Assembly (NCBI RefSeq): GCF_000711295.1
Contig: NZ_JOMJ01000004.1
Coordinates: 248,001 to 312,000 of the forward strand
Reading direction: 5' to 3'
DNA from: Desulfohalovibrio reitneri
GTDB lineage: Bacteria; Desulfobacterota; Desulfovibrionia; Desulfovibrionales; Desulfovibrionaceae
DNA length: 64,000 bases
Shown here: in pieces, positions 45,875 through 55,400 of the stretch
Position numbering within the stretch: position 1 is the stretch's first letter
Layout: each line of letters opens with the position of its first letter
Translations under genes and position numbers: made by a program
Notes under the pieces: generated by a model
The model's database searches: none
Told to the model about the DNA's origin: nothing
What the model saw: only the letters and a program-made list of their open reading frames with translations

Positions 45875-47904
45875 CCTTCTCCCTCGCGGCGGACCTCGGA
45901 CGAGGCCGCCCTGTTGCCGCCCTGGCGCTTGGCCTCGTGCAGTGCGGAAACCGCCTCCTCCATGAGCACGTCCGGTTCGTCGTCCGGCCCCGGCGGCATG
46001 CTGGCCACGCCGATGGACACCGTGACCAAGGGAGCGGCCTCCGAGTCCGGGTTGGCCACGGCCAGCCCCACAACGCCGTCCCGCACGGACTCGGCCACCA
46101 GCAGCCCGCCCAGGTTGTCCGTTTCCGGCAGCACCACGGTGAACACGCCGTCGTTGCCGTCGTGGAAATCCCCCGGCCGCTTGAGGCTCTCTTCGATGAC
46201 CTCGGATATCTTGCCCGAAAGATCCTCGGCCCGGCCTCGGCCCTGGCGCGAGACAAAGGCCCCGTAGTGGTCCACGTCCACCGCCAGCACGCAGATGGAC
46301 CGCAGGGAGCGCTGGGCCCGTTTCCACTCGCGCCTGAGGTTGGCCTCGAAGTCCGGGCCCAGTCCGGAGCGCCAGCGGCACCAGGCGTCCTCGTCCCCGC
46401 CGTCGAGGTAGAGGGTCTCGGGCGCCGCCCCGTCGCCCGGCAGGGTCAGGGAGAAGCGAACTCCGCTGGGCGTGGGGTTGCGGGAGAGGTAGCCGCCCAA
46501 CCCCCTGGCCAGCCGGTAGCACAGGGGAATCTCCAACTGCTCGCCGCCCTCCTCGAAGGGGGAGTAGGTCTCGCCCTTGTCCGGCAGGACCAGGTGGCGG
46601 GAGACATCCGCCTCCACCTCCAGCCGCAGGCCCTCCCCCTCCGGCAGGGTCCGAAGGTGGCAGAGCCCCCCTTCGGGCATGCGGCGGGCGCAGTAGATAA
46701 GCAGTGTGACCAGGAGTTGGCCCAGCAGGTCAGGGTCCAGGTTCACTTCTGGCAGGTCCGGGTCGAAAACGGGTTCGGCGGTCACGCCGCGCTCGTCCAT
46801 GTCCGAGGCCAGCAGGTCCAGGCACTCCCTGGCCACGCGGTTGACCGAGGTGGGGCGGCGCATGATGCGCAGGGGGCGCAAGTAGTCGCGAATGCGGCAG
46901 AGTAGCCGCTCAAGGCGTCCGGTTTCGGCCAGCACGATCTCCGCCTCGCGCGAGCCCGGGTGGTCGCGCAGCAGCCTGCGGGCGAATCCGCCGATGATCA
47001 TCAGGGGGTTGCGGAACTCGTGGGCCACCTCGGCGGATATGCCGCCCAGCACCTTCAGCCGTTCGTCCTGGATGAGGGCGCGCTCCAGCACCACGCGGTC
47101 GGAAATGTCCATGATGACCCCGTCCACGCCTGGCGCTCCCGCCTGGCTGGTCAGGCTGTAGCGCGGCATGGAGCGGATGAGGCAGTGCACCTCGTGCCCG
47201 TTCTTGTGCACCAGCCTGGCCTGGGTGGTGAAGGGGGATGAACGCTCCACGGCCGAGGCCAGCCGCTTGGCGAGGCGCTCGCGGTCGTCCTCGGCGGTGC
47301 GCTCCAGCAGGAAACCGGGTTGGTCCAGGACCTCGGCGTCGCTGTAGCCCAGCACGTGCTGGACGGCGCGGTTGATGAAGATCAGCCGCAGGTCCTCGTC
47401 CAGGGAGAAGAGGATGAGAGGGATGTTCTGGACCAGATGGTCGTAGCGCAGCCGTGCCTGGAAGGCCAGGTCCTCCAGCCGGGCGCGGTCGCGGAAGCGG
47501 TGCACCGCCAGGACCACGTCCTCCTCGCTGTGCGGGGGATGCAGGAAGTCGCAGGCCCCGAAACGCAGAGCCTGGACCGCGTCGTCCAGGGATTCCGAAG
47601 AGCTGACGAATACCAGCCCCAGGGAGGGGGAGAAGTCGCGCAGGGCGCGGGCCAAGTCGAACCCGCTGCGGCCCAGGTGGCGCACGGCCACGAAGGCCAG
47701 GGAGCAGGGCTCGGCGGCCATGGCCCGCTCCGCGGAGTCGGCGTTGTCGCGGGGGACCACCTTGTGGCCGTGGCGGGACAGGATGCGGCAGATGTGTTCA
47801 CGCCGCCCCGGATCGAAGTCCACCACCAGAACGCGTTCGGCGGGGCTGTCAGCCGGTGCTCGCCCGCCCTCGGGTCGCTCTTGGCCGTGGGTTTCCTCGT
47901 TCAT
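45871..47904 (-). CDS. Degenerate REC-PAS-histidine kinase-GGDEF protein
   Basis: A 677-residue soluble protein. The receiver-like domain (about 24-135) has lost the acceptor Asp (Ala73 by alignment). PAS covers about 150-270. A DHp helix retains His295 (AEVAHEFRNPLM). The ATPase-like region has Thr400 and Tyr404 where the N box needs Asn and lacks clear G boxes. A C-terminal GGDEF-like domain (about 535-665; DVDHY, VVLPETD, VSIGVASMP) carries NDGVF (584-588) in place of GGDEF. It is thus probably a pseudo-enzyme scaffold. It faces an active cyclase gene, which it may regulate (inference). The frame is intact and long, so it is under selection. Confidence 0.85.
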   Translation of the reverse strand: MNEETHGQERPEGGRAPADSPAERVLVVDFDPGRREHICRILSRHGHKVVPRDNADSAERAMAAEPCSLAFVAVRHLGRSGFDLARALRDFSPSLGLVFVSSSESLDDAVQALRFGACDFLHPPHSEEDVVLAVHRFRDRARLEDLAFQARLRYDHLVQNIPLILFSLDEDLRLIFINRAVQHVLGYSDAEVLDQPGFLLERTAEDDRERLAKRLASAVERSSPFTTQARLVHKNGHEVHCLIRSMPRYSLTSQAGAPGVDGVIMDISDRVVLERALIQDERLKVLGGISAEVAHEFRNPLMIIGGFARRLLRDHPGSREAEIVLAETGRLERLLCRIRDYLRPLRIMRRPTSVNRVARECLDLLASDMDERGVTAEPVFDPDLPEVNLDPDLLGQLLVTLLIYCARRMPEGGLCHLRTLPEGEGLRLEVEADVSRHLVLPDKGETYSPFEEGGEQLEIPLCYRLARGLGGYLSRNPTPSGVRFSLTLPGDGAAPETLYLDGGDEDAWCRWRSGLGPDFEANLRREWKRAQRSLRSICVLAVDVDHYGAFVSRQGRGRAEDLSGKISEVIEESLKRPGDFHDGNDGVFTVVLPETDNLGGLLVAESVRDGVVGLAVANPDSEAAPLVTVSIGVASMPPGPDDEPDVLMEEAVSALHEAKRQGGNRAASSEVRREGEG

Positions 47905-48002
47905 TCCACCTTTCCTACGCCATTGTGCGAATGATGCAAGGGGGCGGAGGGAATGACGCGGAAGGTCGGACAGGAAAAAGCCGCCCCCGCCGGCGCAAGT
48001 GG

Positions 48003-49154
48003 TCAGTCCGTCCGGCGTTGCGCCAGCCAGGCCTCCAGGCGGTCCAGGCCCCGGCGGATGTTCTCCAGGGAGTTGGCGTAGGAGAAACGGATGTAGCCTT
48101 CGCCTCCGGGGCCGAAGTCAACACCCGGCGTGCAGCCCACTCCCGCTCCGCGCAGGACCTCGAAGGCGAAGGCGTAGGAATCGGCGGTGAAGCGGGAGGC
48201 GTCGGCCAGCACGTAGAAGGCGCCGGTGGGCTCCGAAGCCACGCCGAAGCCCATCTCCCGCAGCCTGGGGATCATGTAGCGCCGCCGCTCGTCGTAGACC
48301 GCGCGCATGCGCTCCACGTCGTCCGCGCACTCGGTCAGGGCGGCCAGTCCGGCCCACTGGGCCACGGAACCGGCGCAGATGAAGAGGTTGGCCGCGGTCT
48401 TGCGCAGGCAGTCCATGTACTCCTCCGGGGCGATCAGCCAACCAAGCCGCCAGCCGGTCATGGCGTAGAGCTTGGAGAAGCCGTTGAGCACAAAGGCGTT
48501 GCCGGTGAACTCCAGGATGGTGTGGTCCGGCTCCACGTAGCTCAGGCCGTGGTAGATCTCATCGGAAATGACCGGCGGGCCCAATTCGGCGATGCCCCGC
48601 ATGCGCTCGGACGAGAGGATGGTGCCGGTGGGGTTGGCCGGGGAGTTGATCATCACCGCGCGGGTGCGGTCGGTGATGGCCGCGCGGATGTCCTCGGGCC
48701 GATACTGGAAGCCGTCCTCCTCCCGCACCGGCACGAAGCGTGCCCGGCCCTCGGCGTGGCGCACGAAGTTGGCGTAGCAGGCGTAGCAGGGGTCGGAAAG
48801 GATGACCTCGTCCCCGGCTTCCAGCAGAATGGAGAAAAGCAGGAGCATGGCCGGAGAGGTACCTGATGTGACCAGTATGCGGGCCGGGTCCACGACGGCG
48901 CCGTAACGCTCCAGGTAGGTGTCGGCGATGGCCCGGCGCAATTCGGGAATTCCCTGGGAGTGGGTGTAGTGGGTGTGGCCGTCGTCCATGGCCCGGATCG
49001 CGGCCCGCTTGACCGGTTCCGGTGCGTCGAAGTCCGGCTCGCCGATCTCCAGGTGGACCACCTCCTCGCCCCGGGCCTCCATCTCCTTGGCGGCCTCCAG
49101 GACGTCCATGACCAGAAACGGCGTCATTTCTTCAGCGCGGCAGGAAATACGCAT
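48003..49154 (-). CDS. Pyridoxal-phosphate aminotransferase, class I/II
   Basis: A 383-residue cytoplasmic PLP enzyme. VHLEIGEPDFDAP is at about 34-46, the substrate/cofactor Asn in INSPANPTGT near 170, the Asp-x-x-Tyr in VISDEIYHGL near 198, the PLP-binding Lys in NGFSKLYAMTGWRLGW near 233, and the substrate Arg in GYIRFSYANS near 355. It belongs to the broad aspartate/aromatic aminotransferase subgroup; the amino acid cannot be assigned. GGAGAGCACC precedes the ATG. It stands alone, 500 bp from the repressor gene. Confidence 0.92.
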   Translation of the reverse strand: MRISCRAEEMTPFLVMDVLEAAKEMEARGEEVVHLEIGEPDFDAPEPVKRAAIRAMDDGHTHYTHSQGIPELRRAIADTYLERYGAVVDPARILVTSGTSPAMLLLFSILLEAGDEVILSDPCYACYANFVRHAEGRARFVPVREEDGFQYRPEDIRAAITDRTRAVMINSPANPTGTILSSERMRGIAELGPPVISDEIYHGLSYVEPDHTILEFTGNAFVLNGFSKLYAMTGWRLGWLIAPEEYMDCLRKTAANLFICAGSVAQWAGLAALTECADDVERMRAVYDERRRYMIPRLREMGFGVASEPTGAFYVLADASRFTADSYAFAFEVLRGAGVGCTPGVDFGPGGEGYIRFSYANSLENIRRGLDRLEAWLAQRRTD

Positions 49155-49378
49155 GGTGCTCTCCGAAAATCCAGACGATGCGAAAACGCCTTTCCTACTC
49201 CTGTGGCGGACCGAGGGCAAGCCGTGGCTGTGATGTTCTGGGCACTGTCGAAGGAGGAGAGCGAAGGCCGGAAACCGTTTTGTGGCGGGATGGAATTGAC
49301 TTCCTGGCCGCCTCGTGTCAGGCAAGCCGCTGTGAGGGGGCTCGCCAACCGGTTGTGTCGCCGGTCGCACGCCCAAAG
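49155..49378. other. Intergenic stretch, nothing recognised
   Basis: Between the aminotransferase start and the hairpin RNA candidate. Frames here are short and lack coding character; no clear promoter or structure was found beyond the aminotransferase ribosome site. Confidence 0.5.
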
Positions 49379-49550
49379 AAAAAACCTCCCGGCTCGTCGA
49401 TAGCGCGAACAGCCGCCCGCAGGACGTGAGGGGGGGATGGGGGGTGCGGGCGGCCGCTCGCGCACGGCAAGCCGGGAGGCTGTTCTTCAGAGATCTGCCG
49501 GATTGGGTTGGCCGCGAACGTGGTCAACGGCTTGTTCCCCCCTCCGATTT
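49379..49550 (-). ncRNA. Candidate structured small RNA ending in a T-tract
   Basis: Reading the minus strand, three nested stems are followed by six T. Outer CCTCCCGGCT (49385-49394) pairs with 49470-49479, middle GCGCGA (49403-49408) with 49458-49463, inner GCCGCCCGC (49412-49420) with 49446-49454. The 95-nt hairpin plus U6 makes a good terminator but is far longer than the other terminators here. A palindromic -10-like CTACATTATGTA near 49554-49565 could start a transcript of about 170 nt. No known RNA family was recognised. It might be just a terminator of a transcript antisense to the repressor promoter. Confidence 0.4.
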
Positions 49551-49560
49551 GGGCTACATT
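49532..49560 (+). promoter_or_regulatory. Candidate promoter of the second S24-type repressor
   Basis: TTGTTC (49532-49537), a 17-bp spacer and TACATT (49555-49560) give a weak sigma-70-like promoter. A GTACGTAC palindrome follows at about the start point. Confidence 0.35.
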
Positions 49561-49591
49561 ATGTACGTACGTGTACTTCTGTGCCCACGCT

Positions 49592-49610
49592 CGTGATAGA
49601 CCCTATCACG
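49592..49610. promoter_or_regulatory. Candidate operator of the S24-type repressor
   Basis: Perfect 8-bp inverted repeat CGTGATAG-ACC-CTATCACG, 41 bp upstream of the repressor ATG and downstream of the candidate promoter. Size and symmetry fit a CI/LexA-like dimer site, which suggests autorepression. Confidence 0.55.
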
Positions 49611-49650
49611 TCCCGATGTGGTGTCAACAGGAAAAGAGGGGGCAACAGCG

Positions 49651-50328
49651 ATGCAGGTTGAGGGCCTGGGGGATCGCATACGCAGGGTGCTGGACTGCTC
49701 GGGCATGACCCGGGTGCAGTTCTGCGCCGCCACCGGGGTGGCCAAGTCCACCCTGGCCAACTATCTCAGCGGCAGACGGTTGCCTGACGCGGCTTTCCTG
49801 GCCGCGCTGGGCGGCCGGTTCGACGTCAACGCCAACTGGTTGCTTCTCGGCGAGGGCCCCATGCACCGCAGGGGAGGGGATGCCGCAAGGCTCTCCCTGC
49901 CCGGCGGAGGCGAGGTGATCCAGGTGCCGGCCCTGCCCGCCAGGGCCAGCGGGCTGGCCGAGGCCATGCTGACCGGCAGGCCGCCCTTTGAGCTGGCCAC
50001 GGGGTTCTTCTGCTTCAACTTCCAGTGGCTGTCCTCCCTGGGGCCGGTGGAGGACATGTTCGTGACCGTGGTCTCGGGCGACACCATGGAGCCCCTGCTG
50101 CGCTCCGGCGACATGGCCCTGGTGGACGGCTCGCGCCGGGAGCCGGTGTCCGGCAGGCTCTACGCGCTGCTGCTGTCCGGCGCGGTGGTGGTCAAGCGGG
50201 TGGACCTGGGCCAGGGCCGCCTCTACCTCTACAGCGAGAACCCCGCCTACCGGCCCATCGAACTCCCGGCCGAGGAGCCGCCCCTTCTGGGGCATGTGGT
50301 CTGGGCCGGCAAGTCCTTTCTGCCCTGA
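49651..50328 (+). CDS. CI-like repressor with S24-type domain, catalytic Ser replaced by Thr
   Basis: A 225-residue regulator. The HTH (about 18-45: TRVQFCAATGVAKSTLANYLSGRR) and the helix following it are of the phage CI/HTH_XRE type. The C-terminal domain (about 85-225) is S24-like: VSGDTMEPLLRSGD and VVVKRV. Lys182 is present, but the nucleophile position is Thr145 instead of Ser, so self-cleavage may be slow or lost. GAGGGGG precedes the ATG; an in-frame GTG 11 codons upstream is an alternative start. A perfect palindrome upstream is a likely autoregulatory site. No phage genes adjoin. Confidence 0.82.
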   Translation: MQVEGLGDRIRRVLDCSGMTRVQFCAATGVAKSTLANYLSGRRLPDAAFLAALGGRFDVNANWLLLGEGPMHRRGGDAARLSLPGGGEVIQVPALPARASGLAEAMLTGRPPFELATGFFCFNFQWLSSLGPVEDMFVTVVSGDTMEPLLRSGDMALVDGSRREPVSGRLYALLLSGAVVVKRVDLGQGRLYLYSENPAYRPIELPAEEPPLLGHVVWAGKSFLP

Positions 50329-50333
50329 TCGGA

Positions 50334-50367
50334 GGGCGGGAGCCGGGGTCCTCCCCGGTTCCCGCCC
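50334..50367. terminator. Hairpin between convergent genes
   Basis: GGGCGGGAGCCGGGG pairs with CCCCGGTTCCCGCCC (15 pairs, one G-T) around a TCCT loop. TGATC/GATCA at its feet extend the pairing and include both genes' stop codons. There is no T-tract, so it is a factor-dependent or barrier-type hairpin at best. Confidence 0.6.
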
Positions 50368-50371
50368 GCGA

Positions 50372-50944
50372 TCAGCGGATCTTCTTGAGCAGCCAGGCCA
50401 TGTTGCGGCCCAAATCGCGCATGGTGGCGCGGCCTTCCTCGTCGCCGTTCACGTCGCCCGGCTCCAGGCCGCGCCCCATGTTCCAGTAGCTGGAACCCGG
50501 CACCACCATTTCGCCTATGAGGAAGAAGGCGTTCAGGGCCGAGAATACCTGGTAGGCCCCGCAGCGGCGTACGGCCACCACGCCCGCGCCAACCTTGCGC
50601 GCGTGCATGTTGCCGTTGGCCTTGGCGGTCATGCCGCCGCGGTCGATGAGGGCTTTGAGCTCGGCCGGGACGTTGGCGAAATAGGTTGGGGAACCCAGCA
50701 GGATGCCGTCCGCATCGTCCATGGCCTGGATGAGGTCGTTCATCTCGTCGTCGGTCACGGCGCAGCGACGGTCCTTGTTCTTCCAGCACTTCATGCAGGC
50801 GATGCAGCCGGAGAGCTTCTTTCCGGCCAGGTCGATGCGTTCCGTCTCGATGCCCTCGGCCTGGAGTTCGGCCAGCACCATGTCCAGAAGCGCCCGGGTG
50901 TTGCCCTTGCGGCGGGCGGAGCCGTTGAAGGCCACGACTTTCAT
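50372..50944 (-). CDS. NADPH-dependent FMN reductase / flavodoxin-fold iron-sulfur flavoprotein-like
   Basis: A 190-residue flavodoxin-fold protein. The FMN-phosphate loop GSARRKGNTRALLD lies at 8-21, and GSPTYFANVPAELKALIDR (about 86-104) is the usual second flavin loop. A compact Cys motif CIACMKCWKNKDRRC (about 47-61) is of the kind that binds an iron-sulfur cluster in iron-sulfur flavoproteins of anaerobes. The ATG at 50944 follows GGAGAGA. It lies 20 bp downstream of the BrkB gene and may share its transcript. An electron-transfer or quinone/nitro-reducing role is likely. Confidence 0.88.
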   Translation of the reverse strand: MKVVAFNGSARRKGNTRALLDMVLAELQAEGIETERIDLAGKKLSGCIACMKCWKNKDRRCAVTDDEMNDLIQAMDDADGILLGSPTYFANVPAELKALIDRGGMTAKANGNMHARKVGAGVVAVRRCGAYQVFSALNAFFLIGEMVVPGSSYWNMGRGLEPGDVNGDEEGRATMRDLGRNMAWLLKKIR

Positions 50945-50964
50945 ATTCTCTCTCCATTCCGGTT

Positions 50965-52347
50965 TCAGGCGGCGCGGGTGTCCGCCGGGATGCCCTCCCG
51001 GCAGCCCGCGTCGCCGCAATGCGCCTCGTCCAGCCCGGCCAGGGTGGGATCGGCCTCGCCCCTGGCCGCGGCCTTGTAGAGTCCCTCGATGACCTCTTCC
51101 ACAAATCGGTAGCCGGGGTCGATCCGTTCAGCCTCGTCCCCGTCGCCCTCGGCGCCCATCATGGCCTTGATTACCCCGGAGACGCGCACGCGCCTGGGGT
51201 CCACGGTGAGGGCGTATGACACGGGGCCGTCGGATTCCAGGCGGGCCACTATGCCGCTCTTGGACAGGGTTTCCATGACCTCGTTGACGACCTTCACGGG
51301 CACGTCCAGCTCCCCGGCCATCCATTCGTTGCCGGGCGGCGGGTCGCCGCGCAGCAGGGCGCGGCCCAGGAACAGGCTGGCCAGCACGGCGATCTTGGCC
51401 CGGCCGTGGAAGCTGACCCGCTCGGCCCGCACCTCGGACTCGAAGGTGGCGATGTTTTGCAGCGAGAAGCTTATCTCCGCCCCCACCAGGAGGATAACCC
51501 AGGAAAGATAGAGCCACAGCAGGAACAGGGGAAACTGGGAGAAGCTGCCGTAGATGGCGTTGTACTTGGCCACGCCGATCTGGAAGGAGACGAAGGCCCA
51601 CTGGGCGACCTGCCACAGGGTTCCGGCCACCACGCCGCCGGCCAGGGCGCTCAATGGGTTGACCCGTGTGTTGGGGATGAAGGCGTACAAAAGCCCCAGG
51701 GCCAGCCACATAAAGACGTAGGGCATGGCCTTGAGCAGCACGATGTAGAGGTAGTTGAAGGCGGAGTATTCCAGCAGCTTCTGCACCACCGTCTCGTTCT
51801 GCAGGCTGACGGTGATGGACAGCCCCATGAGCAGCAAAAGGGGGCAGAGCAGGGTCACGGAGAAGTAGTCGGTGAACTTGCGCCACAGGGAGCGCCCCTT
51901 GGCCACGCCCCATATCTGGTTGAAGGCGGCCTCGATTGTGCCCAGCAGGGAGATGACCGAGAGCAGCAGCAGCACGGACCCGGCGTAGCCCAGGGTGTCC
52001 ACGTCGGTGGTGTTGATGTAGTCCAGGAACTTGTCCACCAGCTCGGTGCGCCCGGCGGTGAACTTGAGCAGGAACTCCCGAACGGCCGAGGCGTTCTGCA
52101 CGCCCAGGGCCTTGGAGATGGTGAAGGCCACGGCCAGGAAGGGGGCGATGGAGAGGGTTGTGGTGTAGCTCAGGGCGGCCGCCCGCAGCAGGCAGCGGTC
52201 GCGCAGGAAGCCGTAGCCCACCAGATAGAGCCAGCGGGTGGCGGCCACCACGCCCCGCTGTCTGGAGGACTCCGCGGAGAAGTCCTCCACCCAGATGTCG
52301 CGGGTGAGGAGCCGGATGAGGCGGCTCAGTTTCGACTGTTCGGCCAT
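50965..52347 (-). CDS. YihY/BrkB-family inner-membrane protein
   Basis: A 460-residue protein. Residues 1-310 hold about six membrane helices of the YihY/BrkB (PF03631) family: RDRCLLRAAALSYTTTLSIAPFLAV (about 48-72) and SLLGTIEAAFNQIWGV (about 132-147) are characteristic. FLLWLYLSWVILLVGAEISF (about 274-293) is the last helix. The C-terminal 150 residues are a cytoplasmic winged-helix-like domain (VPVKVVNEVMETLSKSGIV) and a Cys-containing tail. Function is unsettled; the older RNase BN name is not supported for this family. Confidence 0.9.
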   Translation of the reverse strand: MAEQSKLSRLIRLLTRDIWVEDFSAESSRQRGVVAATRWLYLVGYGFLRDRCLLRAAALSYTTTLSIAPFLAVAFTISKALGVQNASAVREFLLKFTAGRTELVDKFLDYINTTDVDTLGYAGSVLLLLSVISLLGTIEAAFNQIWGVAKGRSLWRKFTDYFSVTLLCPLLLLMGLSITVSLQNETVVQKLLEYSAFNYLYIVLLKAMPYVFMWLALGLLYAFIPNTRVNPLSALAGGVVAGTLWQVAQWAFVSFQIGVAKYNAIYGSFSQFPLFLLWLYLSWVILLVGAEISFSLQNIATFESEVRAERVSFHGRAKIAVLASLFLGRALLRGDPPPGNEWMAGELDVPVKVVNEVMETLSKSGIVARLESDGPVSYALTVDPRRVRVSGVIKAMMGAEGDGDEAERIDPGYRFVEEVIEGLYKAAARGEADPTLAGLDEAHCGDAGCREGIPADTRAA

Positions 52348-52412
52348 TATTCCTTCCCGGTTTGCCGATCTTACCGATTTCTAGCCCGATACATGCCCGG
52401 ACGCAACCAGGA

Positions 52413-55400
52413 TCACGGGAAAAGGCCTTCCAGGAGCCGCCAAGGGAGGGTCAGGGTGTCCTCCACCAGTCCGGTGGCCGTGTCCAGCACCGCCTTGGCC
52501 GCGTTGATACGCACCTCGATGTCCTCGAAAGGCCCCTGCACAAGCACGGGAATGGCCGCCAATCGCAGCACCTTGACCCCGAATACCAGCTTCAGCCGTT
52601 CCCCGGGCAGATCGATGGAGCCGCCGCCGGTGGCGGTGAAGGAGAGGGGATTGCTCAACTTGAAGTTTTCGGTGGTCAGGACGCCCTCGTCAATGCTGAA
52701 GTCCGCCTCGGCCTTCTTGAAGGGGTTGGCCTTGGCCCGGCCGCTGGAGAGCAGCTCGTCCAGCTTGACCGTTTCTTTCTTCTGTTGCGGTTTGTTGAAG
52801 GATATCCAGCCGTCGCGAACGGTCAGCGCGGCGGAGCCGTTCAAGTTGGACAGGATTTCGTCGCTGACGGTGCGCGTGGTCAGGTCGCAGACAAGGTCAG
52901 TGTCACCGGCCGCCACGGCCACGTCCGGGTCCAGCCCGTGCAAAAACCGGAACAGGTCGCCGCCCTTGACCTCGGCGTGGGCGCGGCCGGTGAGCGGGTC
53001 GCCTTCGGCTCGGGCCGCCTGCAGGTTGCCGGTCAGCCGCCCGCCAGAAAGGGTGGCCGAGAGCATGGGCAGGCGCAGTTCGTCGTTGTCAGCCTCAACC
53101 TTGGCGCGCACCTCCCCGAACCGCATGTTCCAGACCTTCAGTTCCTCGAAGCGCACGTTCCCCTGCACCCGGGTGGAGCCGAGCCAGGGGAAGAGGTCGC
53201 CGCTGATGGGGCGTTCGGGCTCCTCCTCCCCCTCCTTCTCTTCAGGAAGGCGGTAGCGGTCCAGGTCCAGCTCGCCAGCGGCAAGGTCCAGTGAGCCCGT
53301 GGATCTGCGGCCGTCGCGGGGCAGGCGCAGGGAGGCGGTAAAGGAGCAGCCGTCCAGCGTTGCATCCAGGTTGCTCACTTCGAGTGAATTGGGCGTCCAC
53401 GATGCGATGAGTGTTCCTGAGGCGCTGCCCAGGGCATCCGGATCGCGGGTGGGGGGCACGTCGAAGCCCAGCGCGGCCAGGGTTTCCCGCGGGGAGAATT
53501 CCGAGGCCGTCAGATCCAGGGAGCCTGCCAGCCCGGAGCCGCCGCGCAGCCCGGCCCGGCCCGTGAGCCGCATCCCCGCGCCTTCGGCCCGCAGGTCGTC
53601 CAGAAGGAGCCGTTTGCGGGAGGTGGAGGCGGTGAGCCTGCCGCCCAGCGACAGGGGCACCGCCTCGGTCCCTTCGGGGGATATTTCGCCGGACCAGTCC
53701 AGCCGTGATTCGCGCACCTCCAAGCCGGATTCGCCAACCAGCGCGGGCCCCCGCAGGGAGAGCTCGCCCCGGGGCAGCGCTCCTCCGCCGGAGGTGGTCA
53801 GCTTGAAGTCATAGCGCGTAACCAGGCCGCGTCCGCCGTCGCGGTCACGGGAAGTGAAGCGCAGGTCGGCGGCGAGGCCGCCCAGATCGCGGGGCTCGTC
53901 CGCCCCCATGGCCAGCTTGTCCGAGGACAGGGAGGCCGAGCCACGCAGGGCACGTTCCAGCTCCGTGCCGGACGCCCCGGTTGCCGTGCCGTCGGCCCGC
54001 AGGTCCACTCGTCCGGAGAAGGGCGTTTCCAGCCCTGAAAGCCGGGCCAGGGAGGCCGCCAGCAGCCGCTCGCCACGTACCGAGGCCTCCACCCGCAGGT
54101 CGCTGGTGCGGCCGCCCTGGCGGGGAAGCCTTGCGGAGGCTTCGGCTGTGAGCCTGCCGCCGTAGAGGTCGCAGGCCAGTTCGGTCACGCGCAGGCCGTC
54201 GGCGTCCAGCCGCAGCCTGCCGGAGGTGTTTCCCGCCTTGGTGCGCGGCAGGAGCACGGTGCCCACCTCGGCCGTCAGATCCAGGGAGTGCAGCGGCGGT
54301 GTTTTCACCAATTCCAGCAACTCGGCGAAAAAGCCCTGCTCGTCGTCGTCCGGCTGAAACCCCCCGCCCAGGTAGCCGGCCAGATCGAATCGAGGTGCTG
54401 TGACGCGGGCGGTTACGTCCGGGTCGCCGAAGTCCCGCAGGTCCATTGTGAAGTCATAGCCCACACCGTCCAGGAACAAGTCCCCCTTGGATACGGAAAT
54501 GTGTTGCCGACCGCCTGTGAAATCCGCCTGCAGCCGCGCCCTGGTCAGGCTGGGCGGTGTGAGGGGTGCCCGCAGGCCAAGGGTCCACAGCAGGTCGCGC
54601 GGGTTGAAGGCGTGCAGCACAAGCTGGCCCGTGAACTTGTCCGGCGTGCCGCGCGCGGCCAGGTCGTGGTTGAGGACGATGCGCATGTCCTCGCCCTCTT
54701 GGCCCTCCTCCTGTCCCCTGGCCTCCATGTGGGCGGCCACCAACAACTCGTCCTCCTGCACCGTGGCCTCGAAGCCGCCGCTGAAACGGCCGCGCAGGAA
54801 GCTGGCCTTCATGGTGCGGGCGGAGAGTTTGCCCTGGTCCGCCTCGGCCTCCAGGCGCAGATTGCGCGCCTCCACCTCGCCCGCCAGCAGCTTGTCCGCC
54901 CGCAGGTCAAGGCGCATGCGCAGGTCGGCCAGTCCCTTGGCCAGGGACAGGCTGGCCTCGTCCGTGCCGCCGGGTGTGCCGCGAGGGATGAAATCCGTGA
55001 GGTCGATGAGGGGAGAGGCGAGGGTGATGTGCCAAAGCGGACCGTCCCAGCCCTCGAGTGACACATCCCCCTGGATAAGGCTGTCGTCCAGGCGCAGGAC
55101 GATATCCCGCAGGCGGGCGCCGTTCGCATCCAGGCTGAAGCCGGAGTCCAGCTCCGCCAGGGGTGTGCCGGTGCGCGGCTTGGCCAGGGCGTCCAGCATG
55201 GTCATGTCCAGGGCGTCCAGCAGGTCGCGCGGCTGGTGCAGGTCCAGGTTGGCGCGTCCGTTTACCGCCGGACCGCCGGGACCCAGGGCCAAATCGCCCG
55301 AAAGACGCAGCATGGCCCCGTCCGTGACCACTTCAAGCGCTTCCGCCCGCAGTCCCTCGGTCCCCTTGCCTCGCAGCACACCCTCCACCACCAGGTTCAG

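Noticed and set aside
49379-49550. 4.5S (SRP) RNA or RNase P RNA
   Set aside because: The conserved SRP loop sequence is absent and the length is far below RNase P RNA.
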